From Actinosynnema pretiosum (GTDB lineage: Bacteria; Actinomycetota; Actinomycetes; Mycobacteriales; Pseudonocardiaceae), in NCBI RefSeq assembly GCF_024171695.1, contig NZ_JAMTCF010000034.1, positions 1-53,686 on the forward strand: DNA of 53,686 nucleotides, given 5' to 3'. Below the pieces are notes generated by a model, which did no database searches, was not told the DNA's origin, and worked only from the letters and a program-made list of their open reading frames with translations. Shown one piece after another: positions 41,701 through 50,057 of the stretch (positions are counted from its first letter, which is position 1; each line of letters opens with the position of its first letter). A program made the position numbers and the translations under genes.

Positions 41701-42134
41701 TGTTCGCGGACTACGAGATCCTGCAGCCGTTCCCCCAGCTCTCCCGCCCGGCCCACCGGCTCTCGGACGAGGAGCGCGCGGGCACGAGACTGGGCCGCTT
41801 CGAGGGCGTGAAGCTGCCGGTGCGCGAGGTGCTGTCCCTGCTGGCGCGGGGCTGGCAGCGCACCGAACCCCTGGACGCGGGCGTGGAACCGGGCCTGGTG
41901 AAGCCGGTGCCGGGCGGGCGGTACGCGGTGGTGACGCTGGATCCGGGGTTGGTCGCGGGCGATCTGGACGCGATCGGCGACGAGCAGGAGCTGAGCGAGA
42001 TCTTCCTGGCCGATGAGGCCCACGGCTACCGGTGGGGGCGTGAGCGGCACCTGGCGCTGGGGGAGTTGGACGTGATCAGCGCGAGCGAGCTGGTGGCGGA
42101 CCTCGTGGCGCTGACGGGGAGGGCGGCTGGGTGA
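38793..42134 (+). CDS. DUF4132 (MolR-like) domain protein
   Basis: GTG start after GGAGAGGA; 1113 residues. Much of the protein is HEAT-like helical repeats (for example ALRALVERAEDRRVRPLLQE). The C-terminal region with FTRFLVGHPVLVHLVRRLVWVAV and FELADGEHVLVAHPLRLG is the DUF4132 domain, also found in E. coli MolR and often fused to or near WGR domains. Function is not established. Two damage-type promoters upstream suggest a role in the DNA damage response. It stands alone, with an uncharacterised gene 430 bases downstream. Confidence 0.85.
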   Translation: MPQENAGAAAREWPDEETFAPGRLARSHHPRHDQDPPRYQGPPEARGVLASLVARHPDLIAKALAHSQSDPELVASARRHRDGSPDPLGAAVLLEVLAANTPHHQREVFRLVAAEWVVEHGVEFAALAVVELAGVGPAYSVEDGLCVVRQSAPDRFSFYWHGLQCATEVRRALASVGDEEYARVVALLDGMRSRGPKAGILASFLAPTEADWLDELLAAGVAQRADLVESTMLLSSVSTRAQVERVLADVNTWGLHRDHRVAATLLRTLGPDAAGTFIAGLGHSDADTIRKLAGYLVAIPSDEALRALVERAEDRRVRPLLQEAVRAYPRRAARLLAEALVGRGKSVDVLLRSHLTAFPELADEVLPGLPDDQRAAAEALLSPVGPVLPQAPPELLPEVLTSPPWTRPRPKAPPALTDLAPAGEAALVWKPGEEREWAAESARNVPYRRTTNWDEELRRGLQSVGTISYMSVLHAPVEVALPLLGAFTPKHNWNVHSWGRALIARFGLRAVDRLLLAPVNADVLRVFAPVLDQRVADLMADALGKKKLRWQGLDWLARHGAAALPFLLPAALGKAGRARSAARDAVAVVAGAEGHDAVVEAARAHWGDRAAEVTALVLRIDPLTVLPSKLPAHPAWLDVPTLPGIRLRGHELALPPASAVDVVTMLTLCSAGEPYAGLAQVREACDPRSLAEFGWEVFDRWRQAALPPKDGWALAALGAVGDDEVVRRLSPLVRAWPGEGGHTRAVAGLDVLADIGTDVALTHLNGIADKARFAGLKKRAKEKIAQVADKLDLTPEQLADRVVPHFDLSGSGSLVLDYGPRRFLVGFDEQLRPTVADEGGARRKALPKPGAKDDPELAQAAWARFAALKKDLRVIAADQVRRLERAMVGGRAWGADEFTRFLVGHPVLVHLVRRLVWVAVDGRSTGSFRVSEDNTLSGPADEPFELADGEHVLVAHPLRLGGDLAAWSELFADYEILQPFPQLSRPAHRLSDEERAGTRLGRFEGVKLPVREVLSLLARGWQRTEPLDAGVEPGLVKPVPGGRYAVVTLDPGLVAGDLDAIGDEQELSEIFLADEAHGYRWGRERHLALGELDVISASELVADLVALTGRAAG

Positions 42135-42563
42135 TGGGGGAGGGGTGAGCGGGGGCTGGTGACGGGGCAGGGTTGACGAGTAGGGGCTGGAGCAGGAGGA
42201 GCCGGGCTGCTGAGCTCTGCGGGTGGGGCGGATCTGTCCGACCCCGGCTGTTCGAGCGCTGGTCGTGCTCGCCTGCCCAGTCACGCACTTGTGCTGCGGG
42301 CGAGGGATGGCTGTGCGCGGGTTGGTCCGGTATCACTAACCTACCGGGGTGCGCTTGGCCGATCCCTACCTGACACCTGCCCTCACAAGGGTCTCCGTTC
42401 GATCGGGGTTTTGGTGCGACCGGGGCTTGTGGAGTCGCCGCGCTGGCAGTTTGGTGGGCTCTGGCGGTGGTACCGCCGCGATGAGGGCGTCGTGCGGTGC
42501 ACGAGCACGGTTCCTGCGGACGGTGCCCACAGGCGAACTCGCGGTGATCGGGGTGAGAGCGTC
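42135..42563. other. Spacer before the hypothetical gene
   Basis: The first 60 bases are G-rich and the rest unremarkable. An upstream in-frame extension of the following gene is open from 42291 but has no ribosome site and a basic, non-protein-like composition, so I treat it as noncoding. TATCACTAACCTACC near 42329 is AT-richer and could include a -10 box. Confidence 0.4.
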
Positions 42564-43211
42564 ATGACGAGCGCGCTGGCGGTGACCGCCCGTGCGATGT
42601 CCGATCGCGCCTGTTCGGCTGGTCCGGTGTGGTCCGGTCCGCTGGTGAGCGGGGTCGTGAAGCTCTCCGGTGGGCACGTCGGCCTGGTGCTCGAACTCGA
42701 CCAAGCCGAGGTCGAGCGGCGTGCCGCCAGCGGCTGGTCCGGGGTACTGGACCTGGGTGTTCTCGACGCGCTCATGAACCTCCCCGCCGGGGTGCCGGTT
42801 TCCTGGGCGGATCTCACCGAACGGGAGCGGTTGGCGGTCAGGAAAGTGCCGGAGGGCGTTGTCGAGGTCGCGGGGGACCGGGTCGTCAGGCGCGCTGTCG
42901 CGCCGTTGACCGTGCGCTTGGCCCTCGTCGCAGCCAGGGACTGGCGGTCCGGGCTCAAGCGAGCCGGGGAGTTCGCGCCGTTCTGCGCGCGTGGTGTGGT
43001 GCTGTCCCGCGTTCCCGATGACGTCGACGAGCTGCACTTGCGCTGTGGCGTCTTCGGGGTCGGCGCCTACGTGGCCAGCCGTGGTGAGGCTGATGTGCTG
43101 CTGGAACCGCGCGCGTACGTGCGTCAGCGGCACACGGCTGCGCACTGGCGCTTCGCGGAGGAGGTCCACGCGCGGATCAGCGCGTCTTCGACCGCTTGGG
43201 CGCAGGGGTAG
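42564..43211 (+). CDS. Hypothetical protein, 215 aa
   Basis: The ATG has GGGGTGAGAG six to eight bases upstream. The product is soluble, with alternating strands and helices: VVKLSGGHVGLVLELDQAEV, then LDLGVLDALMNLPAGVPVSW, then LTVRLALVAARDW, then FAPFCARGVVLSRVPDDVDE. I recognise no family. The last 35 bases overlap the 3' end of the opposing TGT-like gene, so the two genes converge and interlock. It may belong functionally with that operon or with the DUF4132 gene upstream, but nothing in the sequence proves either. Confidence 0.65.
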   Translation: MTSALAVTARAMSDRACSAGPVWSGPLVSGVVKLSGGHVGLVLELDQAEVERRAASGWSGVLDLGVLDALMNLPAGVPVSWADLTERERLAVRKVPEGVVEVAGDRVVRRAVAPLTVRLALVAARDWRSGLKRAGEFAPFCARGVVLSRVPDDVDELHLRCGVFGVGAYVASRGEADVLLEPRAYVRQRHTAAHWRFAEEVHARISASSTAWAQG

Positions 43212-44412
43212 CCGACCAGGCGGGCATGGTCGCCCAGGAGTCGAGCGGTCCCGGCGGGGTGAACGCGCCCTCCTGCTCGATCATCGTGTTGACGACGTCG
43301 TGGTGGCCGACGGCTCGCGCGCACTTCTCCTTCCACCACCGCGCCCGGTCGGCGAGCGTGGGCAGGGAGAGCATCTCCTCGACCCACTCCGACCACACGC
43401 GGATGCCGTGGGCGTGCGCCTCGGCGCTCTCCGCGCGTCCCAGGAACCTGGTGAGCTCACGGCCGTCGCACGTCCCGCAGTCGCAGGTCTGGGCAGGCAC
43501 GAGGTTGGCGAACTTCGTGGCCAGCAGCGCGCCCTTGAAGAAACCCATCAGCTCGGGGTGGAGAACGCTGGGCGAGGGGTCCTTCACCCTGGAGCGAGGG
43601 CCCGCGCCCTTGCGGACGACGTGCCTGAGGCTGCCCCCGGTGCCGATGGAAGCGGCGAACGCGCCGTGGGTCATGGCGTCGAACGCGGCCAAGTCGGTGC
43701 GGAACAGCGCCAGGGGACCCGCCTCGGCGATCAGCTTCCGCAGGTTGCCCGTGCTGCGCTTGTTGCGGGAGAGCGGGTCGAACTGCGCTCCGAGGAAGAG
43801 CGCCGCAGGCTGCTCGAAGCGGGAGAGCACGGCGAACAACTGGGGGAAGTGCTCTTCGTGCAGCCACCCGACGTCGATCGGCAGGCTGAGGACCGCGTCG
43901 TCCCGGCCGAGCCGTGCGAACTCGGTGCAGGCGGCCTTCAGGGCTTCGCTCTCGCCCACGTCGATGTACCCGGTCGGGGTGAGGGCGACAGTGGCTCCGT
44001 TCCTCCGCTGCGCGGTGAGGACGTCGTCGAGGGACACCCGGAAGGAGGCGTCGAGCACGTTGTCGGAGCTGGGCAGGATGAACGGGGCGTCCTCGGTGGC
44101 GAACCCGTCGAGATAACCCTCGGAGTCCGACACGAGCGGACCGGTGTACCCGGCCCTCCGGAGTTGGAGGATGGTGCTCGCGCTCCTCTTGCCCGTGATC
44201 ACGAGACCGCTGCCGCGCACGGGCAGCAGGCCGAACAGCTCCTTGGCCCGGTCGCCCGACGCCTGGACCAGCAGGTGGTCGGCGAGCTCGCCGACCGGTC
44301 CCGCAGGTGTGCGCGGCTTGGTCAGTCGGCCCGTTTCCGGGCGGAGCCCGCTGCCGGAGACGAGGTCTGTCGGTGGCCTGGGGGTCGGAAGGGCCGGGTG
44401 CTCGTCGCTCAT
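43177..44412 (-). CDS. tRNA-guanine transglycosylase-like protein
   Basis: The 411-residue protein carries features of the TGT fold, which swaps guanine for a deazaguanine base in tRNA or, in DpdA, in DNA. YTGPLVSDSEGYLDGF (Asp96, Ser97) resembles the TGT segment LTDSGGFQ; FDAMTHGAFAASIG (Asp245) resembles the nucleophile strand FDCVLPTRNARNG; Cys310, Cys312 and Cys315 (TCDCGTC), with His333 or His335, match the C-x-C-x2-C...H zinc site, though with a shorter gap than in TGT. The N-terminal 40 residues are disordered. Overlap with the upstream metallopeptidase gene makes a two-gene operon. It is not housekeeping TGT: similarity is patchy. Confidence 0.6.
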   Translation of the reverse strand: MSDEHPALPTPRPPTDLVSGSGLRPETGRLTKPRTPAGPVGELADHLLVQASGDRAKELFGLLPVRGSGLVITGKRSASTILQLRRAGYTGPLVSDSEGYLDGFATEDAPFILPSSDNVLDASFRVSLDDVLTAQRRNGATVALTPTGYIDVGESEALKAACTEFARLGRDDAVLSLPIDVGWLHEEHFPQLFAVLSRFEQPAALFLGAQFDPLSRNKRSTGNLRKLIAEAGPLALFRTDLAAFDAMTHGAFAASIGTGGSLRHVVRKGAGPRSRVKDPSPSVLHPELMGFFKGALLATKFANLVPAQTCDCGTCDGRELTRFLGRAESAEAHAHGIRVWSEWVEEMLSLPTLADRARWWKEKCARAVGHHDVVNTMIEQEGAFTPPGPLDSWATMPAWSATPAPKRSKTR

Positions 44413-45572
44413 GGCTCCACCTCGGTGAAGGGAATGAGATCACGGGTCTCGGCTGGTCTTCTCGCGCTTGCGCCGGCACCGCCGAGGTAGAGCCGGTCGA
44501 ACTCGTCGGGGTTGAGGAGAACCGCGCAGGCCAGTTCTTCCGGGGTTCGTCCCTGGGACAGGTGCCAGCGCACGACCTGGTTGACGGCGTTCGGCTGCTC
44601 GGAGTCGAGCCCCAGGGGTTCGGTGGTCCGGTAGCCCAAGGTCGTCATCTCCACGGCCAGGTTCCGGTACTGCCAGTCGGTGATCGCGTTGAGGGTGTGC
44701 GCGCGCCTGAGCAACGCCCACATCGACACCCGCCAGCGGGGCTTCAGCCGAACCAGCGCGCGCAGGTCGACCACGCCCGCCAGGTCGTCCCGGATGTCCC
44801 GAGCGGGCATCAGCAGTTCGGCGGCGAACCTGTTGGCCTGCTTCTCCTGCTCTGAGTTCGGCACCTGGTGCATCACCATGTGGCCGAGCTCGTGCGCGAG
44901 CGTGAACCGCTGCCGGTCCGCGGGGGTGCCCTCGTTGAGCAGCACGATCGGGTCCTCGCCGGGGAGGAGGCCGCTCACCGCGTCGAGGGGGACGCTCTCG
45001 GCGCCGGAGTCCAGGGCCATCGGTGAGACCAGCGACCGGCGCAGCACCAGGCCGCCTGCTCCTTCGAGCAGCGCGACGACGGAGTCCAGCGGGCCCCGCT
45101 CCACTCCCCACTTCTTGCGGACCGCGCGCGCCGCCTCCTCGGGCGAGGTGTAGTCGTCGACCTCGATGGAGGGCAGTGCGTGCGGAGCGTGCCTGGGCGC
45201 GCCGTCGACGAGCCGTCGCACCTGCACCCTGGCCAGGTTCAGCGCCGCGTGGATGCGACGCAGGTCCTGCGCGACGACGGCCTGTTTTTTCCGGTGGTGG
45301 ACGATGCCGGGGCCCGCGCCCACCTCGGTCTCGTTCAACGTCAGCAGCTCGACCGGGTAGTCGAGGGCGCGTGCGTAGAGCTCCAGCCGCTCTCCGGACA
45401 CGGTCACCCGTCCGCTCTCGGCCCGGCTGACGTACGCCTGCCCGACCTTGGAGCCCTCGCCTTCGAGCTCGCGCATGGCGGTTGCGACGTCGTCCTGCTT
45501 CCAACCGCGCGACTCGCGCGCGAGGGTCAGCATCCGAGGCTGTGCGGCATCCGCTCGCGCCTGCTGACCCAC
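44409..45572 (-). CDS. XRE helix-turn-helix / ImmA-IrrE metallopeptidase
   Basis: I chose the GTG at 45572 because GGAGGA lies seven bases upstream; an in-frame TTG at 45587 overlaps that site. The 387-residue protein has an N-terminal XRE HTH (LTLARESRGWKQDDVATAMR, then GQAYVSRAESG) and an ImmA/IrrE zinc peptidase domain with FTLAHELGHMVMH (HExxH) and the third-ligand region QANRFAAELLMP. Proteins of this type cleave repressors or antitoxins after stress or phage signals, as ImmA in ICEBs1 and IrrE in Deinococcus. The ATG of the TGT-like gene overlaps its stop, suggesting it controls or activates that partner. Confidence 0.9.
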   Translation of the reverse strand: MGQQARADAAQPRMLTLARESRGWKQDDVATAMRELEGEGSKVGQAYVSRAESGRVTVSGERLELYARALDYPVELLTLNETEVGAGPGIVHHRKKQAVVAQDLRRIHAALNLARVQVRRLVDGAPRHAPHALPSIEVDDYTSPEEAARAVRKKWGVERGPLDSVVALLEGAGGLVLRRSLVSPMALDSGAESVPLDAVSGLLPGEDPIVLLNEGTPADRQRFTLAHELGHMVMHQVPNSEQEKQANRFAAELLMPARDIRDDLAGVVDLRALVRLKPRWRVSMWALLRRAHTLNAITDWQYRNLAVEMTTLGYRTTEPLGLDSEQPNAVNQVVRWHLSQGRTPEELACAVLLNPDEFDRLYLGGAGASARRPAETRDLIPFTEVEP

Positions 45573-45591
45573 TGGAGATTCCTCCAAAAAC

Positions 45592-45626
45592 TACCTCAAA
45601 ATATTCAACCGTTCATGTGCGAGGTA
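45592..45626 (-). promoter_or_regulatory. Inverted repeat upstream of the ImmA/IrrE gene
   Basis: TACCTC at 45592-45597 and GAGGTA at 45621-45626 form a perfect six-base dyad spaced 23 bases, in an AT-rich patch (CAAAATATTCAACC) unusual here. It lies 20-55 bases before the start codon and could be the operator of the encoded XRE protein. Confidence 0.4.
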
Positions 45627-45667
45627 AGCACAGGTGTCCGAGGTGCGCAAGCGCGTGGCGGTGCGGA

Positions 45668-47965
45668 CTACTCCTCCGGCCCCAGGGTGAACCACACCGT
45701 GGTGCCCTCGCCCGGTTCGGAGTCGAGGGTCAGGGTGCCTCCGTGCCTGGACACGATGCGGTCCACTATCGCCAGGCCCGCGCCGTGGCCGCCGCCGTAG
45801 GTGCCCCTGGGGTGGAGTCTGCGGAACAGGCGGAAGACCTCGCGCTGGTGGGTCGTCGGGATGCCGATGCCGTTGTCGCGCACGTACACGCCCCGGTCCT
45901 CGGTCAGGCCCACCTCCACGGTGCGCTCGCCCTCCGCCCTGGCGTACTTCGCCGCGTTCACCAGCAGGTTCACCAGGAGCTCCTGCAACCGGTCCGCGTC
46001 CGCCGAGACCATGGCGCCGCTCGGCGGCATGCGCACCGACACGTCGCGCTCCTCCAGCCTCGGGCCCGCGATCTCCAGCGCGCGCTCCACCGCGCCCCGC
46101 AGGTCCACCCAGACCCGGCGCAGGTCCGCCTGGCCCAGCTGGGCGAAGTGCAGCAGCGAGTTGATCAGCTCGTCCATCCGGTGCGCCAAGGCCTGGATCG
46201 TGCCCAGCCTGCGCACCGTGACCTCGTCCAGCGCGTCGCCCGCGTCCTCGCCGATGAACGCCGCCGCGTTCGAGATCCCGCGCAGCGGCTCCTTCATCTC
46301 GTGCGCGGCGACGTGCGTGAACGTGTCCAGGTCCGCGTTCACCCTGCGCAGCTCGTCGTTCAGCCCGGTCAGGTGCGTGCTGTGCCTGAGCGCCACTGTG
46401 GTCACCGCGTGGCCGAACTCGACGGCCACCGCCTCGTCCGCCGCCGTCCACGGCAGGCACCGGCCGCGCACCACCGCCCGGTACACCGCCGACGAACCCC
46501 GAGGGGTCAGCCGCTCGCCGTGCGGGCCCAGGCGGATCGGGGCGTTGGGGTCCGCCGCCCACGTCCTGGACGCCCGGCGCTCCCGGCGCGTCCACGCGAC
46601 CAGCTCGCCCTCGCCGTCCAGCGCCAGCACCAGCGCGCCGCTCAGCTGCTCCGCGCACCACGCCAGCGCCGGGTCGTGCTCCACCAGGCTCTCCGCCGAC
46701 CACACCTGCCCCGCCCGCAGCGGCGGCAGCGCCGCCCACAGCGCGTCCAGCGCCGCCTGCTCCGGCGGGTGCGCGCTGTCGGGCGCGGGGACCGCCACGC
46801 CGTTCAGGCGCAGCACCACCGCGTCCGCGGGCACCAGGTCCGCCAGCAGCGCGCTGCTCTCCAGCACCGACCGGACCACGTCCGCTTCCAGGCCCCCGAC
46901 CAGCCGCGACAGCGCCGTCCGCGCCCCGTCGCGCCCCTGCGACGCCTGCGCCTCCTGCAGCGCGGCCAGCTGCAGCGACAGCGTCACGCCGAAGAACTCG
47001 CACGCCGCCCGCACCTCGGCGCCCAACCTGCGCGGACGCAGGCCGTGGCAGGCGATCAGGCCCCACAGCTCGCCCTCGCGCAGCAGCGACACCGACATGG
47101 ACGAGGTCACCCCGATGTTGCGCAGGTACTCCAGGTGGAACGCGGACACCGTGCGCAGCGTCGAGTCCGACAGGTCCAGCGGCTCGCTCGTTCCCGGCAG
47201 GGCGGGCGGGACCAGCGCGGCCGTCTCGTCGTCCACGTCCTGGATCACCCGGATCCAGTTGCGCTCGTACAACCGCCTCGCCTGCGGCGGGATGTCGGTC
47301 GCCGGGAACCACAGGCCCAGCCACGGCTCCAGCTCGTCCGACACCGACTCGGCGATCACCTCGCCCGGCCCGCCCGGTCCCTCGAAGCGGTACGCCACCA
47401 CCCGGTCGTACCCGGTGAGCGACCTGATCTCGGCCACCGCCGCCGCGCACACCTCCTCCACCGTGCGGCTGTGCTGCAACCGGGTCAGCGCCGCGCGCAC
47501 CGCCGGGTAGAACCGGGAGAACGCGAACGGCCGCTCGGTGGTCGGCGGCTCCAGCTCCAGCACCACCCGGCCGTCCGCCCGGTAGACCGTCACGTCGAAC
47601 TCGCGCCCGCCCTCGGGCACCGCCAGGCTCAGCAGGCCCCGGTCACCCGTGGGCGCCCCGAGCGTGGCGTCGACCGCAGCCACGCCCTCGGCGCCCACCA
47701 GCGCCTCCAGCGCCGTGCCGACCAGGGACTCCGGCGCGCGGCCGATGATCGGTCCGCAGGTGGTGCTGGCGACCTCGATCAGCCCGTCCGCGCCCACGGC
47801 GAGCAGCGCGCCGTACGATTGGATGCCGCCAAGCCGGTGGATCGGCTCGTTCAAGCAGACGGACAGGTCGAACGCCGTTCCGGACTCGGCCTCGGCCGCC
47901 AGGTCGCAGACGCCGGGCAGCCACGTCGAGGCGGGCTCCTCGGGGGTGTCGCCACCGGTTGTCAT
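45668..47965 (-). CDS. Bacteriophytochrome histidine kinase (PAS-GAF-PHY-HK)
   Basis: The 765-residue red/far-red photoreceptor has a PAS domain with the biliverdin-binding Cys37 in VCLNEPIHRLGGIQSYG (same Cys-x-x-EPIH spacing as DrBphP), a GAF domain with the PASDIP-type motif LWFPATDIPPQARRLYER, FHLEYLRNIGVTSSMSVSL and ACHGLRPRR, a PHY region (about 330-510), a histidine kinase box FTHVAAHEMKEPLRGIS and an ATPase with VRDNGIGIP and GAGLAIVDRI. The ACHG in place of ACHH is a small deviation. No heme oxygenase gene is in view. It is divergent from a PP2C phosphatase/receiver pair that likely forms its output. Confidence 0.93.
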   Translation of the reverse strand: MTTGGDTPEEPASTWLPGVCDLAAEAESGTAFDLSVCLNEPIHRLGGIQSYGALLAVGADGLIEVASTTCGPIIGRAPESLVGTALEALVGAEGVAAVDATLGAPTGDRGLLSLAVPEGGREFDVTVYRADGRVVLELEPPTTERPFAFSRFYPAVRAALTRLQHSRTVEEVCAAAVAEIRSLTGYDRVVAYRFEGPGGPGEVIAESVSDELEPWLGLWFPATDIPPQARRLYERNWIRVIQDVDDETAALVPPALPGTSEPLDLSDSTLRTVSAFHLEYLRNIGVTSSMSVSLLREGELWGLIACHGLRPRRLGAEVRAACEFFGVTLSLQLAALQEAQASQGRDGARTALSRLVGGLEADVVRSVLESSALLADLVPADAVVLRLNGVAVPAPDSAHPPEQAALDALWAALPPLRAGQVWSAESLVEHDPALAWCAEQLSGALVLALDGEGELVAWTRRERRASRTWAADPNAPIRLGPHGERLTPRGSSAVYRAVVRGRCLPWTAADEAVAVEFGHAVTTVALRHSTHLTGLNDELRRVNADLDTFTHVAAHEMKEPLRGISNAAAFIGEDAGDALDEVTVRRLGTIQALAHRMDELINSLLHFAQLGQADLRRVWVDLRGAVERALEIAGPRLEERDVSVRMPPSGAMVSADADRLQELLVNLLVNAAKYARAEGERTVEVGLTEDRGVYVRDNGIGIPTTHQREVFRLFRRLHPRGTYGGGHGAGLAIVDRIVSRHGGTLTLDSEPGEGTTVWFTLGPEE

Positions 47966-48080
47966 CGTGTCCCGCCTTCGGTGTGGTCACGCCGACGCGG
48001 GGCGCGTGAACCGATTATCGTGCCGGAACCCTACAGTTGTGCAGCGCCGACGTCGCGGCGCTCGGAAGAGCGGAGAGCCG

Positions 48081-50057
48081 GTGCCTGCGAACCCGTCGAC
48101 CCCCTGGTCGACCCGGCTGCACGCGCTGTGGCGGTCGGCGTCGGACGCCATGAGCACCAAGGGGTTCTCCGAGGAGCTCTACTTCGGCCTGCTGTCGCTG
48201 CCCGGCGCGTGCGGCCTGATCGGGGCCCGGTTCGGGCTGCGCGGCGAGGTGCAGATCGTGCGGTGGGCGGACCACGAAGGGCTGGTGACCTCGCCGCTCG
48301 GGCTCGCCGAGCAGCTCCTCGACTGGACCGCCGCGCACCCCGCGCGTCCGACCGAGAGCGCGCTGACGCCCCTGGACGAGCTGCGCGGGCAGTCGGCGGA
48401 CCTCGCCGACCGGGTCGCGGCGACCGGGGCCACGGGGCTGCTGGTGACCTGGTTCGAGGTGTCCGAGGGCGAGTGGGGGCTGCTCGGGCTGGCCGTCTCG
48501 ACGCCGGACGTGCACGCCGCGCCCACCGACGCCGTCGGCATCGACATCGTCACGGCCATCCGGCAGGCCACCGACGTCATCGTCGTCGCCGACCACCACA
48601 TCACCGAGCGGCGCGCCCTCGACGACCAGCAGGCCAGGGACGCGATCCTCGCCGAGGCCTCGCTGCGCATGGACGCCTCGCTCGACATCGAGGACACCCT
48701 GCGCGCCGTCGTGCGGATGGCCGTGCCCGGTCTCGCCAGCGGGGCCGCGATCCACGCCGAGCGGGACGGGCGGATGGCGCTGATCGCCGTCGCGCACGTC
48801 GACGCGCGGCGCGAGCGGCGGCTCGGCGAGCACCTGCGGGCCGGTCGCTGGGCGGGTGAGCCGGTGGTGCTGGGTACCGACAGCTCCTCCTGGGACGAGG
48901 AGACCCGCGAGTCCGGGCTGCCCGACGAGGTCGGGCTGGAGCTGATGACGATCAGCGTGCTGCGGGCGCGCGGCCGGGTCGTGGGGATGCTGACGTTCTT
49001 CCACCGGGCCGGGTCGCCGCGTCGCCCGCTCGGGGTGTTCCTGCAAGACCTGGCCGGTCGCGCGGCGCTGTCCATCGACAACGCCACGCTGTACGAGCGG
49101 CGGCGGCGGGACGCGCTGTCGTTGCAGCAGCACCTGCTGCCGACCGTGCTGCCGGACGTGCCGGGGCTGGAGTTCGCGACCACCTACAACGTCGCCGACC
49201 ACACCCTGGAGGTCGGCGGCGACTTCTACGGGGCGGTCGACCAGACGAGCGGGCGGGTCACCGCGCTGATCGGCGACGTGTGCGGACGCGGCGCGCCCGC
49301 CGCCGCGCTGACCGGGCTGGCCAGGCACACCCTGGAGACCGTGCTCGCGGAGGGGCGGTCGGCGCAGCACGCGGTGCGCACGCTCAACGACAAGATGCTG
49401 CGCATCGGCGTCACCCGCTTCCTGACCCTGGCCACCGCGACGCTCTGGGCCGACGAGTCCGGCTTCCGGGTACGGACCCTGTCGGCCGGGCACCCGCCGA
49501 CGCTGCTGGTGCGCCGCGACGGCGTCGTGCGGGAGACGCGCAGCACGGGCAGGCTGGTGGGCGTGCTCCCCGACCTGCGCCTGCGCACCGCCACCGACGT
49601 CCTGCGGCCCGGTGACGCGCTGGTGATGTACACGGACGGCCTGATCGAGGCCCGCGACGAGGAGGGGCGGTTCTTCGGGGACACCGACCTGGAGCCCACG
49701 CTCAGCAGGCTGCGGGACCTGCCGCTGCCGGACCTGGTGTCCTCGCTGATCGCGGGCACCGGGCGGTACCACGTCAACGACGACGCGGCGCTGCTCGCCA
49801 TCCGGTGCACCGGGGCGCGGGCGCTGCGGGCCGAGCTGCCGCCCTCGGCGGCCGGGGACGCGGTGCTGGCGGCGGTGCGCGGGCTGCGGGGGGCCTCGGC
49901 TCCGGAGGAGCTGCCCGAGCGGTTGGTGGCGTTCCTGGCCGAGTGCGCGCTGGAGGGCGTGCGCGCGGTGCGGGTGGCGGTGGACGGCGACGCCGGGTGG
50001 GCGCGCGTGGAGATCACTGGGGAAGGGCGCGTGGCGTGGGCCGAGCTGACGGACTGA
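48081..50057 (+). CDS. GAF domain PP2C (SpoIIE/RsbU-type) phosphatase
   Basis: The GTG at 48081 follows CGGAGAG and gives 658 residues. The N-terminal 150 residues are a sensor-like region, a GAF domain follows (about 190-330), then the PP2C domain with metal-binding EVGGDFYGAVD, ALIGDVCGRG, VMYTDGLIEARDEEG and VNDDAALLA. The last 80 residues resemble a decayed anti-sigma-type kinase domain with no ATP motifs. Such phosphatases remove phosphate from anti-anti-sigma proteins in partner-switch cascades. The phytochrome is divergent and a receiver gene overlaps the end, linking light and partner switching. Confidence 0.92.
   Translation: MPANPSTPWSTRLHALWRSASDAMSTKGFSEELYFGLLSLPGACGLIGARFGLRGEVQIVRWADHEGLVTSPLGLAEQLLDWTAAHPARPTESALTPLDELRGQSADLADRVAATGATGLLVTWFEVSEGEWGLLGLAVSTPDVHAAPTDAVGIDIVTAIRQATDVIVVADHHITERRALDDQQARDAILAEASLRMDASLDIEDTLRAVVRMAVPGLASGAAIHAERDGRMALIAVAHVDARRERRLGEHLRAGRWAGEPVVLGTDSSSWDEETRESGLPDEVGLELMTISVLRARGRVVGMLTFFHRAGSPRRPLGVFLQDLAGRAALSIDNATLYERRRRDALSLQQHLLPTVLPDVPGLEFATTYNVADHTLEVGGDFYGAVDQTSGRVTALIGDVCGRGAPAAALTGLARHTLETVLAEGRSAQHAVRTLNDKMLRIGVTRFLTLATATLWADESGFRVRTLSAGHPPTLLVRRDGVVRETRSTGRLVGVLPDLRLRTATDVLRPGDALVMYTDGLIEARDEEGRFFGDTDLEPTLSRLRDLPLPDLVSSLIAGTGRYHVNDDAALLAIRCTGARALRAELPPSAAGDAVLAAVRGLRGASAPEELPERLVAFLAECALEGVRAVRVAVDGDAGWARVEITGEGRVAWAELTD

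Noticed and set aside
38553..42284. 1243-codon minus-strand frame opposite DUF4132
   Set aside because: His/Arg/Gln-rich translation without motifs; the plus strand has the family signatures and a promoter.
42291..42563. 91-codon N-terminal extension of the 215-aa hypothetical protein
   Set aside because: It lacks a ribosome site and has a noncoding-like basic composition; the ATG at 42564 has a good site.
45573..45587. TTG start giving five extra residues on the ImmA/IrrE protein
   Set aside because: The extra codons overlap the GGAGGA ribosome site of the GTG at 45572.
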